NCBI RefSeq assembly: GCF_000482745.1 | Contig: NZ_AXWQ01000004.1 | Span: 482,840 to 546,839, forward strand | DNA: 64,000 nucleotides | Direction of reading: 5' to 3' | Source: Oleidesulfovibrio alaskensis DSM 16109 | GTDB taxonomy: Bacteria; Desulfobacterota; Desulfovibrionia; Desulfovibrionales; Desulfovibrionaceae | Shown here: one piece after another, positions 27,127 to 37,300 of the stretch | Layout of the letters: every line of letters begins with the position of its first letter | Position numbering within the stretch: the first letter of the stretch is position 1 | Notes under the pieces: model-generated | The model's input: the letters and a program-made list of their open reading frames with translations, nothing else | What the model was told of the DNA's origin: nothing | Databases searched by the model: none | Translations under genes and position numbers: made by a program

Positions 27127-28774
27127 AGTGTCTCTCCATGACCGCCGCGGCTCTGGCTCCGGCCCTGCGTCCGGCCTCTCTGCCGGCTTCCAGCCCCGCA
27201 CTTTCCAACAGTGCACGACCGGCCTGTTCTGCCTGCTTCAGAGCACGCTCCCTGCGCAGCAGCTGCACATCTTCATCGGAGCGCACAATACCCGCCGGAG
27301 CACCCGCAATGGACGCCAGCTCATCCACGGCCTGATCGAAATCGATTTTATCGAGCACCTCGGGAGCCATGGCCGCAAACCGCGACACGTCTCCTGCCAG
27401 CTGCCGCACCCCCTGTGCCGCCGACAGACGCTGAGCCTGCGCAAGGGCGGAAACGTATTCCACTTTCAGGTCACGGCCGGCCAGCACATCCGGTGCCGGC
27501 GGCAGTCTGCCCGCCCGCGCCAGCAGGCCGAACGCCCTGCCGATAAGCGGATCAAGGATGTCGGTCTGATGCCGCTCCACCACCGGCCCCAGAAGCAGCA
27601 GCTTTTCCTGACTGCGTTCCATTATTTCCGCGGCAGTCACATTGGATCGCGACTCACCGGCAAAAAGCAGAAACATTTCTGTGAACAACCCTTCGCGGAT
27701 ACTGCGGCGCACGTCCTCTATCTTGTAGGTCACGGCCTGAATGTCCGGCCGGATCTGATACAGCGGCGAAAGCGCGTCAGGCTGGGCCGGATTTACATAG
27801 TTCTGCGCACCGGGAATCAGATTCAGCCGCTGCTTGAAGCCCGTGGGTACACGCATGGGCGGATTGACCACCTTGTGCACGGCCAGCAGCTGGCTGCGCG
27901 CCATTTCCTGCAGCATCTTGACATCGGGCAGCACATCCATGACCGGTGAATGCCCGTACAGCTGTCCGCCGTTGACTTCCCAGCGGGCGCACAGATGCGG
28001 AAACTCCGCATAGCCGGAAACATGCAGCAGCCGGCGAGGCTCCTGAGCCTCCCATGTGAGCGACTCGTACGGTTTGTTAAGGCTGTCCTGCCTGCGCGGG
28101 TCGCGTCTGGCCCGCGGCCGGACCAGCTGCACCAGCGCCACAGGCGCATAAGGCTGCGCCGCGGCAAGGCGGCGCACGGTGCGTGACAGCCTGTCGCTGC
28201 CGTATTTCTGCGCAGCCTGCGCCGCTGTCATGCTGAAACGCCGCACCACGGTATCCACTCTGCCCGCGGCATCGCAGGCCCATGCAAAATCGCCGTGCGG
28301 CACAACGCAGAAACGCATCACCCGCTGCGGGTCGGCCTCCATATACATATCCGCGCTGCCGTACGCGGCCAGTGCCGTAAACAGGGCATGCGAATTCTGA
28401 TAAAAATTCGACCCCGCAAGAGCCGCGTACAATGCCGCTTCCACGTCATCCAGCCAGCGGCGCACCTCGGCGGATTCCATAAGCCCCCTGTCTGCAAGGC
28501 GCAGCCGGAACCACGGTCTGGCAGGCGGTGTCAGCCCGCCCTGAAGCCCTGCCGCCAGCACCCGCAGGGCACGGGTTGCCGTGGCATCGATGATGCGCTG
28601 TCCGCGGCGTCCCTCCGGACGGGCCGTGCCCTCCTGCCATGATCCACCGCCATATCCGGCGCCGGTCACATAATCGGCCACTTCGCGCCAGCGGCTGTCC
28701 CACTCCCCCCGCTGCGACTCGATGTACGCCGCTGCACCGCGGGCTTCTTCCAGCGTGCTTATGCTCATGGTCAT
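27119..28774 (-). CDS. Portal (head-to-tail connecting) protein
   Basis: This 551-residue protein matches the podovirus head-tail connector family. Characteristic blocks are WDSRWREVADYV, RIIDATATRALRVLAAGLQGGLTPP, SNFYQNSHALFTALAAYGSADMY and RSNVTAAEIMER. Twelve copies would form the ring at one capsid vertex through which DNA is packed and ejected. It is the second gene of the structural operon and overlaps the first by an ATGA. Family length is about 500-560, so it is complete. Confidence 0.92.
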   Translation of the reverse strand: MTMSISTLEEARGAAAYIESQRGEWDSRWREVADYVTGAGYGGGSWQEGTARPEGRRGQRIIDATATRALRVLAAGLQGGLTPPARPWFRLRLADRGLMESAEVRRWLDDVEAALYAALAGSNFYQNSHALFTALAAYGSADMYMEADPQRVMRFCVVPHGDFAWACDAAGRVDTVVRRFSMTAAQAAQKYGSDRLSRTVRRLAAAQPYAPVALVQLVRPRARRDPRRQDSLNKPYESLTWEAQEPRRLLHVSGYAEFPHLCARWEVNGGQLYGHSPVMDVLPDVKMLQEMARSQLLAVHKVVNPPMRVPTGFKQRLNLIPGAQNYVNPAQPDALSPLYQIRPDIQAVTYKIEDVRRSIREGLFTEMFLLFAGESRSNVTAAEIMERSQEKLLLLGPVVERHQTDILDPLIGRAFGLLARAGRLPPAPDVLAGRDLKVEYVSALAQAQRLSAAQGVRQLAGDVSRFAAMAPEVLDKIDFDQAVDELASIAGAPAGIVRSDEDVQLLRRERALKQAEQAGRALLESAGLEAGREAGRRAGARAAAVMERHYA

Positions 28775-29001
28775 TGTCCCAGCAGTGTTTTGGACTGCAC
28801 ACCCGCCGGTGAGCTGTCACCCAGTGCTCCGGTGAGCAATGTCGCTCCGGCCCCGCGTGCCTGAAGAGCGGCACGCCTGTCCTGCTCGCGTGTGGTCCGC
28901 TGCTGTTGCGCATCACCGGTTTCCACCGGCATCGGCGGTTCCGGCGGCAGCGGCGCAGACGGCACGGAAGCTCCCTTGCCTATTCCTCCGCCTCCTCCCA
29001 T
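28771..29001 (-). CDS. Small phage protein preceding the portal
   Basis: The 76-residue protein begins MGGGGGIGKG with a proline-rich stretch, and ends with a conserved-looking AGATLLTGALGDSSPAG and SKTLLGQ tail. Similar small proteins sit just before the portal gene in many podovirus-like prophages and are of unknown role. GGGAGG lies five bases before the ATG. It is the first gene of the structural operon. Confidence 0.7.
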   Translation of the reverse strand: MGGGGGIGKGASVPSAPLPPEPPMPVETGDAQQQRTTREQDRRAALQARGAGATLLTGALGDSSPAGVQSKTLLGQ

Positions 29002-29309
29002 ACGAACCTCCCTGTGTTTTGTGTTGCGGCATGACTGCCCGGCGGCACCGGCGCCGCCACGCATGAAGGCACCCTATACGGTGCTTTACCGCCGCAACGG
29101 CTGCAGAGGGGTTGCAGAGGGGTATGAAAACCCTGCCGGAACTGTAGGGGCAGCCTTGACCGCAGACGGTGCGGGGCGGCGGACAGCCCCTGTACAGCAG
29201 ACTGCGCGGCGCTGCGGACGAGACTGGACAAGTGTCAATGAATGCCGCATGATAGCCTTACCGCACACAACCTGTTTTTTTCGCGCCGCCGCCCGCACCC
29301 TGTGGTGCC
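29002..29309. other. Divergent promoter region of the phage operon and mltF-like gene
   Basis: These 308 bases separate two divergent transcripts. A minus-strand TTGACA (29233-29238) is present without a convincing -10 at the right spacing. No gene is seen. Any control site that switches on the virion operon should lie here. Confidence 0.5.
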
Positions 29310-30863
29310 ATGCCGCGCAAACACGGGAGCCGTACTCTGAAAACCCGCGCGCTGTACGCCATTACCGGCATCGCCGTTTGCGTCCTGCTGGCCGCTCTGG
29401 TCTTTTTTGCAGTACGCCATCTGCCGGAACCTGCCGCCCCGCTGCCCGGACAACAGACGGAAAACGGCCGCCAGTTACGGCGCCGCCTGCTTGAGCAGGG
29501 TATTTTCAAACCGTTCACCGGCGATATCGACGCCATCAGACGACGCAAAGTGCTGCGCATGCTGGTGCCGTACAACCGCACAGACTATTTTCTGGACGGC
29601 GCCGCCCAGCGCGGCCTTGCCTACGACACCGGCACCGCTTTCGCCGGCTGGCTAAACAAACGGCTGGGACTTACCGGCACACGCCGCATCTCGCTGCTGT
29701 TTATTCCGGCAGCCCCCGACGATATGCTGCGCATGCTGCGCGAAGGACAGGGGGATATGATCGGCTACGAATGCCTTGTGCCCGGAACACTGCCCGACGA
29801 CGTGACCGCAGCCGGACCGTGGTCGCGCACCGCACAGGTTGTGGTGGTCTCGCGGCAGTCCGTGCCCCCCCTGCAATCCCTTGCGGAGCTCTCCGGAAAA
29901 ACTGTGTATGTGCTGAAAAACAGTGCTGTCGCACAAATTCTGGACGCCACAGCGCGCACTATGACAACCACGGGGATTCCTGTGCGCGGCATGGCGGTGG
30001 AAGGCGGACTGACGCAGGAAGACCTGCTGGACATGGTGAGCGGCGGCAGCATAGCCTTTGCCGCGGCAGAAGCGGATAAAGCAGCGCTGTGGGCGCGCGT
30101 GCTGCCCGACCTGCAGGTACACGCCAACGCCCCCCTGACAACGAACGCCACCCGCGCATGGCTGCTGCGCAGTGACACGCCGCAGCTGAACACCCTGTGC
30201 AACGAATTCATACGGCAGTACAGACGCACCACCGACTATGCATGGCTGCGGCAGAAATACTTCAGCCGCACCACATATGTGGCGGATGGCGGCCGTTCGC
30301 AGGAACTTGCCAGACTGGAGGCCACTCTGCCGCTGTTCATAAAGTACGGCGAGCAGTACGATTTTGCCCCGCTGCTGCTGGCTGCGCAGGGGTATCAGGA
30401 ATCGCGCCTGAACCAGCAGGCACGCAGTCACAAGGGGGCTGTGGGCATCATGCAGCTGCTGCCGGCTACGGCTGCCGCCAGCCCTGTGGGCATCACCGAT
30501 ATTTCAACACCGGAAAACAACATCCATGCCGGAGTGAAGTACCTTGCCCATCTGCGCGACACCTATTTCGATTCCGAAGGCATAAACTATCTGGACCGGA
30601 TGCTGCTTTCGTTCGCCGCATACAACGCGGGGCCCGGCAATATCCGCAAGGCGCGGCGAGCCACAGCGCAGATGGAACTGAACCCCGATGTATGGCGCAA
30701 TAACGTGGAAAAAGGCGTCGCTGCCACCATCGGACAGGAACCTGTACGCTATGTACGCAATATAATAACTTATTATATTGTTTTTCAGCTGGTGCGCGAA
30801 CATCGCCACATCCGCGATGCGGCTCTGCAGCAGCTGGATATCGCGCCGCACTTCACCCGCTGA
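29310..30863 (+). CDS. MltF-type membrane-bound lytic murein transglycosylase
   Basis: The 517-residue protein has an N-terminal signal anchor (about residues 14-34), a family 3 solute-binding-like domain (about 75-335) and a C-terminal SLT lysozyme-like domain (about 345-500). The catalytic glutamate is in AAQGYQESRLN, followed by GAVGIMQLLP and later AYNAGPGNI. MltF enzymes cleave peptidoglycan with anhydro-muramoyl product. The architecture is that of a host enzyme, but it sits between two phage gene blocks and diverges from the virion operon, so a role in particle entry or release is possible. Confidence 0.9.
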   Translation: MPRKHGSRTLKTRALYAITGIAVCVLLAALVFFAVRHLPEPAAPLPGQQTENGRQLRRRLLEQGIFKPFTGDIDAIRRRKVLRMLVPYNRTDYFLDGAAQRGLAYDTGTAFAGWLNKRLGLTGTRRISLLFIPAAPDDMLRMLREGQGDMIGYECLVPGTLPDDVTAAGPWSRTAQVVVVSRQSVPPLQSLAELSGKTVYVLKNSAVAQILDATARTMTTTGIPVRGMAVEGGLTQEDLLDMVSGGSIAFAAAEADKAALWARVLPDLQVHANAPLTTNATRAWLLRSDTPQLNTLCNEFIRQYRRTTDYAWLRQKYFSRTTYVADGGRSQELARLEATLPLFIKYGEQYDFAPLLLAAQGYQESRLNQQARSHKGAVGIMQLLPATAAASPVGITDISTPENNIHAGVKYLAHLRDTYFDSEGINYLDRMLLSFAAYNAGPGNIRKARRATAQMELNPDVWRNNVEKGVAATIGQEPVRYVRNIITYYIVFQLVREHRHIRDAALQQLDIAPHFTR

Positions 30864-31143
30864 TCCGTGCCGCGCCGTGCCTCCTGCTGCAGCTGCTCCA
30901 AACGGCGCGCACCGCTCAAAAAATATCGCTTAAATCAAGACTGTTACGGCATGGCTGCCGCAATCTAATTAAATATAATAGGCCTTGCCCGCGGCACTGG
31001 GCATGATGGCTTTGTTGCCTGTTCCGGGTATGAAGAAATATACCGGACAAATGGTCTCCCCCAGCCATATGTCCGCGACAGCCCGGAAAAAAGGGCGTGT
31101 CCCGGCAACATTACGGAAAGCCGTCCGGCTTGCCGCACTCCTT

Positions 31144-31173
31144 GCGCCCCGCCAACTCCCGCTGGCGGGGCGC
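31144..31173. repeat. Perfect 11-bp inverted repeat
   Basis: GCGCCCCGCCA pairs with TGGCGGGGCGC around an eight-base loop. There is no T run, so function is unknown. It stands 14 bases before a second, larger hairpin. Confidence 0.6.
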
Positions 31174-31186
31174 TCTGCCGTATGCA

Positions 31187-31234
31187 AAACAGCGGGCCGC
31201 CCGTTGCTTCATCGCAAAGGGCGGCCCGCTGTTT
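31187..31234. terminator. Perfect 16-bp hairpin, likely bidirectional terminator
   Basis: AAACAGCGGGCCGCCC pairs exactly with GGGCGGCCCGCTGTTT around a 16-base loop. T runs of three to four bases flank both sides, so it could stop transcripts from either strand (mltF-like gene from the left, the small minus-strand frame from the right). Confidence 0.65.
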
Positions 31235-31375
31235 CTGATGCTGTGCCAAAAAATTATGCAACCGGTCATCATAGCCGCAACGTGCCGTTCAAACCGGCCC
31301 CCCGTCCCCGGGCCGCAGCCACGCCTGCAAAGCCCTGCCCGTCCGGGGCGGTTCGCAATTTGCGCCGCTGCGTAG

Positions 31376-31717
31376 TTACGACCGCTGAAAACGACGCGCC
31401 GGCCCTGTTCCCTCAGATACGGCGCCGCAGCCTTCTTCCGCTGTTCCGCGGCCTGCGGCGGTAACGGGCTGGCAAAGTACGGAAGGCAGGCGGGGTTTAT
31501 CAGAAAGAAACACGCTGAGTGGAAAATAACCGTTATCGGCAGCTGCGGATTGCACCTCTGTGTCGTCCTGAGCGTCTGCTTCTGCCTGACAGATAAATGA
31601 GGGGCACGGACCGTTCCAGACTCCGGCAGCTTCCGCGGCGCTTCTTTCCGCCGTTCCGCCTTCGGGCTGTCCGGCATGTTCACCGGCCGGATATTCTTTG
31701 CGCGTCAAACGTTCCAT
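31376..31717 (-). CDS. Possible small protein, unknown (113 residues)
   Basis: The frame starts MERLTRKEYPAGEHAGQ behind TGGAGACTGAGT, and its codon use resembles neighbouring real genes. A bidirectional hairpin lies downstream. No family is recognised and an overlapping frame on the same strand is almost as long, so this may be spurious. If real, it lies between the virion operon and the terminase locus. Confidence 0.35.
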   Translation of the reverse strand: MERLTRKEYPAGEHAGQPEGGTAERSAAEAAGVWNGPCPSFICQAEADAQDDTEVQSAAADNGYFPLSVFLSDKPRLPSVLCQPVTAAGRGTAEEGCGAVSEGTGPARRFQRS

Positions 31718-31978
31718 ACTCAGTCTCCAGATCAGGCTTTATTTTCCGCATACAGCGATTTTTCAGAAAAACCGGACGGAACACGGTCACAGCATCCCGC
31801 CCGGAAAACCATCGACACCGCACAACCCGCACAACCGCCGCTGTCTGCGCAGGCGCGACTGCGCAACCGGAAGCATCCGGCGATTCTCAGTGCATATTCG
31901 ATATAGCGGAGCCTCAGTCAAACGGAATCATTCATTTTGCACCATCTGTCAACATATCCGCGCAGGCCGGTCCGTAAT

Positions 31979-32037
31979 TATAATGCCCCGCACCTGTCCA
32001 TGACCGGTCAAGCCCCCCGCCTGCCCTCCGGTATAAT
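31979..32037 (+). promoter_or_regulatory. Two TATAAT-type boxes upstream of the terminase gene
   Basis: TATAATGCC occurs at 31979 and again at 32032 (53 bp apart). Both are perfect -10 hexamers, but neither has a good -35 at 16-18 bp, so an activator may be needed. They precede the terminase large subunit by about 150 and 95 bases. Confidence 0.4.
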
Positions 32038-32130
32038 GCCGCAACAACGCCGCAACGCAGCCCCCGTCTGCCGCTGCCGTGCCCGTGCTGTAATTGCAGG
32101 GGCCATGCAACATACACAAAGGAAGGAAGG

Positions 32131-33648
32131 ATGCCCTATTCATCAAAAGAAGAGGCCGCGCAAGGCTGGGCAGACATCATTGCCCGTGCCCGCAGCTGCA
32201 GCGCAAGCGCCGCCCGCGAAGCCGTTGCCCAGCTGGGCAGACGCGATCTTTTTTTTCTGCTCACGCGGCTTCTGGGAAGAGAGGAGATGTTCAACGACTG
32301 GTGCTTTGCCCGTTGTGCCGAAGTGCAGCGGCAGCCGGACGGAATGCTCGACCTGTGGGCGCGCGAACACTACAAAAGCACCATCATCACGTTCGGGCAG
32401 AGCATCAGAGACATCCTTAACGATCCGGAAATAACCATCGGAATATTTTCGCATTCCCGCCCTGTGGCAAAAGGATTTCTGGCACAGATCAAACATGAGT
32501 TCGAACAGAACCACGCGCTGAAAACCCTGTATCCCGATGTGCTGTACAGCGACCCCAAAAGGCAGTCTCCGCGCTGGTCGCTGGACGGAGGTCTGGTGGT
32601 GCGCCGCAGCACCAACCCGAAAGAAGCCACCGTGGAAGCCTGGGGACTGGTGGACGGACAGCCTACGGGCAAGCACTTCCGCCTGCTGGTATACGACGAT
32701 GTGGTGACGCGCGAGTCTGTCACCTCGCCGGAAATGATTGCCAAGGTCACGGAATGCTGGGCGCTCTCTCTTAATCTGGGTGCGCGGGGCGGCGCATGCC
32801 GCACCATAGGCACCCGCTATCATTACAACGACACATACAAAACCATGATGGACAGAAAGGCAGCCGAGCCGCGTATCCATGCTGCCACGGCAGACGGCAC
32901 GCCTGACGGCCCTTCTGTATTTCTGCCGCAGAATGAACTGGCAGACAAACGCAGACGCATGGGGCCTTTTGTTTTCGGCTGCCAGATGCTGCAAAACCCC
33001 GTCGCCGACAGAATGCAGGGATTCAGGGAAGAATGGCTGCGCTGGTGGCAGCCCGGGGCGGCAAGCTGGCAGGCCATGAACCGGTATATTCTGGTGGACC
33101 CCGCCGCAAGCCGCAAGGAACAGGCCGACTGGACGGTGATGCTGGTTGTCGGGCTGGGGGCGGACGGCAACTATTACCTGATAGACGGCATACGTGACCG
33201 GCTGAATCTTACGGGCAGGGCGGGCGCACTCTTCCGCCTGCACCGCACCTACCGGCCGCTGGCAGTAGGGTACGAACAATACGGCATGCAGGCCGACATA
33301 GAATATATGCACACCGAGATGGACCGCCGCAACCACCGGTTCGACATCACGCCGCTGGCAGGCAGACTGGCAAAAGCCGACCGTATCCGCAGGCTTGTGC
33401 CGCTTTTTGAAGGCGGAAGAGTCTATCTGCCGCGCGTATGTCCCTTCACCGACAGCGAGGGACGTCAGCGCGACCTGAGCCGCGAACTGGTGACGGAAGA
33501 ATATCTGGCTTTTCCCGTATGCGGCCACGACGACATGCTGGACTGTCTGGCCCGCATAACCGACAGCGCGCTGGGGGCGCACCCCGCGGTGGACAGCAAT
33601 GCACAGTACGAAAGCACAGCCAACATGGAGTACCCGCTATGGACATGA
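32131..33648 (+). CDS. terL: Phage terminase large subunit
   Basis: The 505-residue protein is the packaging motor. The ATPase domain has the variant Walker A WAREHYKST (about residues 75-83), Walker B LLVYDDVVT (about 189-197) and the coupling motif GTRYHYND. The nuclease domain has acidic residues in ILVDPAASRK and GHDDMLDCLAR. Length is normal and the frame intact. The ribosome site AAGGAAGG is strong. It lies on the opposite strand from the capsid operon and 3.1 kb beyond it, and its small-subunit partner is 13.5 kb further right, an unusual arrangement. Confidence 0.94.
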   Translation: MPYSSKEEAAQGWADIIARARSCSASAAREAVAQLGRRDLFFLLTRLLGREEMFNDWCFARCAEVQRQPDGMLDLWAREHYKSTIITFGQSIRDILNDPEITIGIFSHSRPVAKGFLAQIKHEFEQNHALKTLYPDVLYSDPKRQSPRWSLDGGLVVRRSTNPKEATVEAWGLVDGQPTGKHFRLLVYDDVVTRESVTSPEMIAKVTECWALSLNLGARGGACRTIGTRYHYNDTYKTMMDRKAAEPRIHAATADGTPDGPSVFLPQNELADKRRRMGPFVFGCQMLQNPVADRMQGFREEWLRWWQPGAASWQAMNRYILVDPAASRKEQADWTVMLVVGLGADGNYYLIDGIRDRLNLTGRAGALFRLHRTYRPLAVGYEQYGMQADIEYMHTEMDRRNHRFDITPLAGRLAKADRIRRLVPLFEGGRVYLPRVCPFTDSEGRQRDLSRELVTEEYLAFPVCGHDDMLDCLARITDSALGAHPAVDSNAQYESTANMEYPLWT

Positions 33649-34358
33649 CCGCCGCAAAACACATGGACAAAAACCGCAGCAACGCCGTGCACAGCGCTCC
33701 GGATTTCCGGTTGCTGGTGGCACCGCAGACAGGCAGACCGGCCCCGCCGGAAGCTGTGCGGCTGCAATGCCGTCAGCTGCGGGGCATGTGGCGCGAACTG
33801 GAAAAAATGCGGCTTACCCGTACCGTGTTTCACGACGGCTGCATACGCTCGGCGCAGGATTTCATCAGTATGGCCACGTCGCCTGCGGTCTGGTTTTACG
33901 GCGTATACGGGCCATCGGACGCGGAACACTGCACCGCACAAAAGCGTGCGGCGGCATTCTTCTGGCTGAATGCATTCTCGGGCCGCACGGCCATGATCCA
34001 CTTTGCCGTTCTGTACGGCGGGCTGCGTCATGCGGAGCACATAGGCAGACAGGTGTGCGGATTTCTGCTGGGCCGCCGGCGGCACACTGCATGCGAAACC
34101 CCGTATGCAGGCTCAGGCACAACGCCCGGCACCGCGCCGCTTGACGCACTGATGGGGCTTACCCCCTGCCGCAACCGGCGGGCCCTGCGTTTTATCCGCA
34201 GGCTGGGCTTTGTGCCGGTTGCCACGCTGCCGGGGGCAGTGCGTCAGGGTACCGGATACGGCGACGCGGTACTTACCATGCTGACTGCCGCCTCCGATGC
34301 GGCAGACAATATAATGGCGCAGGCAGAAGCCATACCCGATGCTCTTCATATAGACTAA
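33639..34358 (+). CDS. GNAT-like phage-associated protein
   Basis: The 239-residue protein overlaps the terminase end by ten bases and has its own GGAG site, so the two form an operon. The N-terminal third is a basic linker. The rest resembles the acetyltransferase-like fold of DUF2824-type phage proteins: FYGVYGP, a long beta strand IHFAVLYGGL, LDALMGLTPCRNRRALRFIRRLGF and a final DAVLTMLT strand. The same fold is present in the gp13-like gene of the virion operon. The acetyl-CoA site is not clearly conserved, so activity is doubtful. Confidence 0.65.
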   Translation: MDMTAAKHMDKNRSNAVHSAPDFRLLVAPQTGRPAPPEAVRLQCRQLRGMWRELEKMRLTRTVFHDGCIRSAQDFISMATSPAVWFYGVYGPSDAEHCTAQKRAAAFFWLNAFSGRTAMIHFAVLYGGLRHAEHIGRQVCGFLLGRRRHTACETPYAGSGTTPGTAPLDALMGLTPCRNRRALRFIRRLGFVPVATLPGAVRQGTGYGDAVLTMLTAASDAADNIMAQAEAIPDALHID

Positions 34359-34397
34359 GGTATTCCTAGCCCTGCCAACCAGCCCTGCGGGAACAAC

Positions 34398-37300
34398 ATG
34401 CCACAATTTCGTCATAGTATACGGTTTGCCGCCCTGCTGGGCACCCTGCTGCTGAGCGCGGTATTTGCCGGCGTGTCAACGCTGGTGGCCCTGTGGGGTA
34501 CAAACAGCTTTGCCGAAGAACAGGAAAAACAAACCGCTGCCGCCGCCCTGAAGGACACCGTGCTGATAATGGAAGACAGTCTGCGGCACCTCGGTGAACA
34601 GGCGCAGCTGCTGGCATGGAGCAACAGGTTGTACAATCTGCTCTACGGCGGAAACTCCGGCACGGCGGAACTGCCTGCCGCCATTGTGGAACGGCCCTAT
34701 ACGGACTTTCAGGCCATTGTACTGCTTGATCAGGAAGGCCGCTTTCTGTTCGGCAGAACGGTTTTTGCCCGCAGGGACGCAGGGGTACAGCCGGACACCC
34801 GGCTGCCCGCCCCGCTGCGTGCCTATCTGGAAACACTGGTGCCGCGCATTCACAGAGCATCGCCGCAGTCCGGTACCCGCGGGCTGGCGCGCATACACGG
34901 CGAACTGCACATGCTGGCGGCTGTTCCTGTGCTGACGGCACGCATGGAAGGCCCCGCCGCCGGATGGCTGGCGCTGCTACGCAAAATTGACGAACCGTAC
35001 ATACAGCAGCTTTCCGCACGAAGCGGACTGCGGCTGCAGTTGCACGAAAACACCGCGACCGCCCTGCCCGCCCCGCTGGTTGACCTTGCCGCCATCCGGC
35101 GGCTGGGCAGTGCCGCCCCGCCGGTGGTCACGATTTATGAAGGCGATACTTACGCCGGAACAGTGCTGCCGGAACTCAAGGACGGTCTGCCTGTCGCCGT
35201 CACCGGCGTGCGCGTTAATTCACTGACACATATAATCCGTCAGATTCTTGCAGAAAATCTTCTGCTCACCGTTCCCGTTGCTCTGGCAGCGTTCATGGCC
35301 GGCTTTATACTGCTGGACAGACGCGTGTTAAAACGCATCAGCAGTCTTGTCTCCGCCGTCCGGGCTTCCGGCAGCGGCGTGCATGCCGCCGTCAGGCCGT
35401 CCGGCAGTGAACTGGATGAACTGGAAATGCTGCTTTCGGCAGCCACGGATACCGCCCTGCGCAACGAGCGTGATACAGCCCGCATTATGGATTCGCTTCC
35501 TGTGGGGCTTATGGTGATAGACCCTAAAACACGGGCCATCGTATCGCTTAACAGGGCCGCACAGGAGATGCTCGGATTTACGGAGGACGGTCTGCTGGGC
35601 AGAGACTGCAGTTCAGTCGTCTGTCTGGCCACCGACGAACCATGCCCCATGCTCGACACGGTCAACCCGCAGCATCACGTCATCAGAACCATGCGCAGAG
35701 CCGACAGGACGGAAATCACAGCCCTGAAATCCACCGCGCACATAAATGACGGCAGAAACGACTTTTTTATGGAAGCCTTCATGGACATCACCAATCTGGA
35801 GCGTAAATGGCTTTCGCACCGCAACGAAGCGCAAAGGCTTTCCGCAGCCTTTGCAGGGTTGCCCGCGCCGGTAACCATCATGGATTCGGGCCTTTCCATT
35901 ATTCAGGCCAACAAGGCGTTCTGGCGGATGACCGGCGCAGGACACAGCGTGCAGAACGAAATCACACCGCTGTCCAGATTCATCCATCCCGAAGACCTGC
36001 CTTTGCTGGCGGGACTGGACCGGAGCGCATCAGGCGTATCGGGCGTATCGGGCGATGCCGTTGCAGAACTGAAACTGCGCATGGTTGATGCTTCGGACAC
36101 GGTGCACTTTGTACTGATGCGCATGACGGCAGATGCGGCTCCGCGGACCATCGTATACGAAGACCTGACGGCACGGCAGCATTATGAAGAAGAAAGGATG
36201 CGGCAGGCCTATACCGACCACCTGACCGGTCTGCCCAACAGGCAGTACCTCTATTCAGCCGGGCTGGAAAAAATGGCCGGCGAAGCCGCTCCGGAACAGT
36301 CTGCGGGGCTGTGTCTTATCAACATTCAGGGGCTGGACGTGGCCAACAACGCCGCCGGTCTGGCGGCAGGCGATGCCGTACTGCTGCAGGCCGCGCAGCG
36401 CATGGACAAAGCCAGAGCAGCGGACCATACGCTGATACGGTACGGAGGAGACGATTTTCTCATAGTCATGCCTGCCCCCTGCACGGCAGATGCCATGAAA
36501 ACACTGGCTGAAAAACTGCACGAGGCTTTTGAAACGCCGTTCATGACAGGTGGTACGGAATACACCCTGCAGCTGAGCTTCGGCTTTGCCCTGTATCCGG
36601 AGCACGGAGACACGCTGGAAGAACTTATCCGCAGGGCGGACATGGCCATGTGCCACAGCCGGTTTCAGGCTGACGGGCAGTTCTGCCTGTACCACAAATC
36701 ACTGGACACCCTGCGCCAGTATGATGCCGGAAAGACCGGCACCCTGCGGACAGCGCTGGAAAACGGTGAATTTCTGGCCCGTTATCAGCCGGTTGTGGAC
36801 CTGCGCAGCGGCACCATCACCGGTGCGGAAGCGCTGGCACGCCAAGTGCTGCAGAACGGACACGAATCGCCGCCCGCCGGATTCAAACGCAGTGCAGAGC
36901 GGAGCGGCATCATCTGGAACATAGACCTGACCATACTGCAGCAGGCATGCCGCGACGCAGCCCGCTGGCACACGCTGGGCATGCCGGCAGCCATTGCGGT
37001 CAACATCTCACCTGCATTTTTTCACCGCCACGACTTTCTGGCCCATGTGGAAGCAGCCCTGAAGGATTCGGGGCTGCCTGCCGGGCTGCTGACGCTCGAC
37101 ATGGAAGAAGCGGTGTATCTGCATGACTACCGTAAGGCGCTGGGCACGCTCGACAGCCTGAAGCACATGGGGGTCCGGCCCGCACTGGGCAATTTCGGTA
37201 CGGGGTATTCGGCAACGGCCCATCTGCACGATCTTGGCTTTGCAGCCCTGAAAATCGACCATACCATAGCATCCGCACTGCCGGGCGCTCCGGCTGCCGC

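Larger units (their letters stand above)
30864..32130. other. 1.27-kb intergenic region between mltF-like gene and terminase
   Basis: The region holds two perfect hairpins (31144-31173 and 31187-31234), one possible minus-strand small gene (31376-31717) and two TATAATGCC boxes before the terminase gene. Nothing else is supported. Confidence 0.6.

Noticed and set aside
19008..29001. Decaying prophage remnant
   Set aside because: All structural genes have full family length, overlap in normal operon style and end with a strong terminator. Decay would have left stops and frameshifts.
32143..33582. 479-codon minus-strand frame over the terminase gene
   Set aside because: The terminase has all motor and nuclease motifs on the plus strand.
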